A stretch of DNA of 5,696 nucleotides from Robbsia sp050955065. Its GTDB lineage: Bacteria; Pseudomonadota; Gammaproteobacteria; Burkholderiales; Burkholderiaceae. Of this stretch, positions 4,768-5,696 are shown one piece after another. The translations under genes and the position numbers were made by a program. The DNA is taken from positions 1 through 5,696 of the forward strand of contig JBPBQT010000221.1 of assembly GCA_050955065.1 (NCBI GenBank), in the 5' to 3' direction. The notes under the pieces were generated by a model, which worked only from the letters and a program-made list of their open reading frames with translations, searched no databases and was not told where the DNA came from. Position 1 is the stretch's first letter. Each line of letters starts with the position of its first letter.

Positions 4768-5696
4768 TTAATGCACGCATCCGCTTCCAGGGCGCGCGTC
4801 GACTTCCGGGGAATCAGTTCCGCGTCGAAGGTCCGGCGGTGCGCCGGAGCGTCATGCCCGTCGATACGCGCGCCGAGCAGTTGCACGGCGCTCACGCCGA
4901 TGTCGAAGGTGGGCTGGCGCAGCGACGTGATGCCGGGCCCGGCCAGTTGCAGCCACTCCGGATCGTCGAAAGTGGCCAGTCCGAGCCCGGGCTGGGGATG
5001 CGCGCCCAGCGCGATGGCGATCGGCAGCATGGTCTGGCCGTTTGCCGCGAGCAGCGCGACGCGGCGTGCCGAGGTGGTGGCCGCGGTGGCCGCGGTGGCC
5101 GTGGTAGCCATGGTGGCCGCGGTGTTGACGGTGGCCATGGTGGCCGCGATGGCGACGGTGGCCAGCACCGTGGCGATGCTGGCCGGGTCGGCGAGGTCGA
5201 TCACGAGCGTGTGCGGTGTGACGCCGCGCTGCTGCGCCTGGGCGACGAAGGCCGCCTCGCGCTCGCGGCGCGAACTGACCGACGCGAACGATTCGCTGAC
5301 GAAAAACAGCGTCTCGAAGCCGTTGTCGACGAGATGATCGACCATCTGCCGGGCGGCCCGTTCGTTGTCGAGACCGACGCTGTCGCAGTTCACGCCGTCG
5401 ACGGTGCGGTCGAGCAGGACCAGCGGCATGCCGCCCGCGCCGATCTGCAGCAGCGCGGACTCGGGAAGGCCCACCGGATTGACGATCAGGCCCTCCGCAC
5501 GATACATGCGCAGCAGGTCGAGATAGCGGCTTTGCAGATCGATTTCGTTGGCCGCGTTGCAGAGCATCGGCATCAGCCCCGCCTGCCGGCACGCCGCTTC
5601 GATGCCCTGCATCACGGCGACGGAGTACGGATTCTGCAGATCGGCGAGGAGGATGCCGATCAGCCGGGTGCGGCCCCGCTTCAGGCCGCGCGCCAT
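4749..5696 (-). CDS. LacI-family transcriptional regulator, effector domain, cut by the window edge
   Basis: The visible 315 residues are the periplasmic-binding-protein-like effector and dimerisation domain of a LacI/GalR regulator. The first residues, ARGLKRGRTRLIGILLADLQNPY, match the end of the hinge helix and the first strand. The Met at the window edge is therefore probably internal, and the helix-turn-helix (about 50-55 residues) lies beyond the edge. Other family landmarks are GLIVNP (69-74), the LVLLDR strand (92-97), VGLDNERAARQMVDHL (107-122), LLAANGQTML (215-224), FDDPEW (243-248) and GITSLRQPTFDIGVSA (255-270). The AANGQ...FDDPEW...RQPTFDIG pattern resembles sugar-acid regulators such as the PtxS/KdgR group, but the ligand is inference. 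The striking oddity is an Ala/Thr-rich tripeptide repeat at about residues 175-208 just before the RRVALLAANG strand, where relatives have a short helix and turn. Confidence 0.92.
   Translation of the reverse strand: MARGLKRGRTRLIGILLADLQNPYSVAVMQGIEAACRQAGLMPMLCNAANEIDLQSRYLDLLRMYRAEGLIVNPVGLPESALLQIGAGGMPLVLLDRTVDGVNCDSVGLDNERAARQMVDHLVDNGFETLFFVSESFASVSSRREREAAFVAQAQQRGVTPHTLVIDLADPASIATVLATVAIAATMATVNTAATMATTATAATAATTSARRVALLAANGQTMLPIAIALGAHPQPGLGLATFDDPEWLQLAGPGITSLRQPTFDIGVSAVQLLGARIDGHDAPAHRRTFDAELIPRKSTRALEADACINRHPAG
5077..5166. repeat. 9-bp coding minisatellite (about 10 degenerate copies)
   Basis: On the plus strand the unit is GTGGCCGCG, with variants such as GTGGCCATG, GTGGCCGTG and GTGTTGACG, laid head to tail for about 90 nt. 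On the coding strand each unit gives a tripeptide of the type Ala-Ala-Thr or Met-Ala-Thr. There is a 27-nt higher-order period: the two-unit block GT(A/G)GCCATGGTGGCCGCG appears at 5104-5121 and again at 5131-5148. Every unit is a multiple of three, so copy-number change would not break the reading frame. Confidence 0.85.

Noticed and set aside
5077..5166. The 9-bp tandem repeat as a CRISPR array
   Set aside because: The units are contiguous without spacers and lie in frame inside a regulator gene, so this is a coding minisatellite.

Overview
The window is GC-rich and looks chromosomal. It most likely comes from a beta-proteobacterium of the Burkholderiaceae (Burkholderia/Paraburkholderia-like). 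The best evidence is the porin, which starts its mature part with QSSVTLYGVIDAG, carries the FGRKSVVGL...LGRQ motifs and ends in a terminal Phe, as this group's general porins do. The taxonomic call is inference from protein style, not from a database search.

Layout, left to right. A minus-strand gene encodes a membrane-anchored calcineurin-like metallophosphoesterase (79-1245), with a possible terminator beyond its 3' end (29-46). A 267-bp divergent intergenic region (1246-1512) follows, with a TAGAAT box facing each way. A small plus-strand YbcJ-type S4 RNA-binding protein (1513-1740) ends at a compact intrinsic terminator. A 347-bp, comparatively AT-rich leader without a convincing gene (1763-2109) precedes a plus-strand trimeric porin (2110-3300). 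The porin is convergent, across 43 bp, with a minus-strand DUF445/YjiN-like membrane protein (3344-4621). A minus-strand LacI-family sugar-responsive regulator (4749 to the right edge) is cut by the window, so its DNA-binding domain is not visible.

The genes do not form an obvious single pathway. They are housekeeping or envelope-associated genes (phosphoesterase, porin, DUF445) plus two regulators or RNA binders, mostly in separate transcription units. Only the LacI regulator and DUF445 share a strand with modest spacing (127 bp), and that gap has its own inverted repeats, so co-transcription is uncertain.

I see no dramatic new system. The most notable signals are a degenerate 9-bp coding minisatellite that inserts about 30 Ala/Thr-rich residues into the effector domain of the LacI regulator, and an uninterrupted G8 tract inside the porin gene where a one-base slip in either direction would truncate the protein. 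Weaker signals are a nested inverted-repeat structure upstream of the porin and a perfect 7-bp hairpin between the LacI and DUF445 genes.
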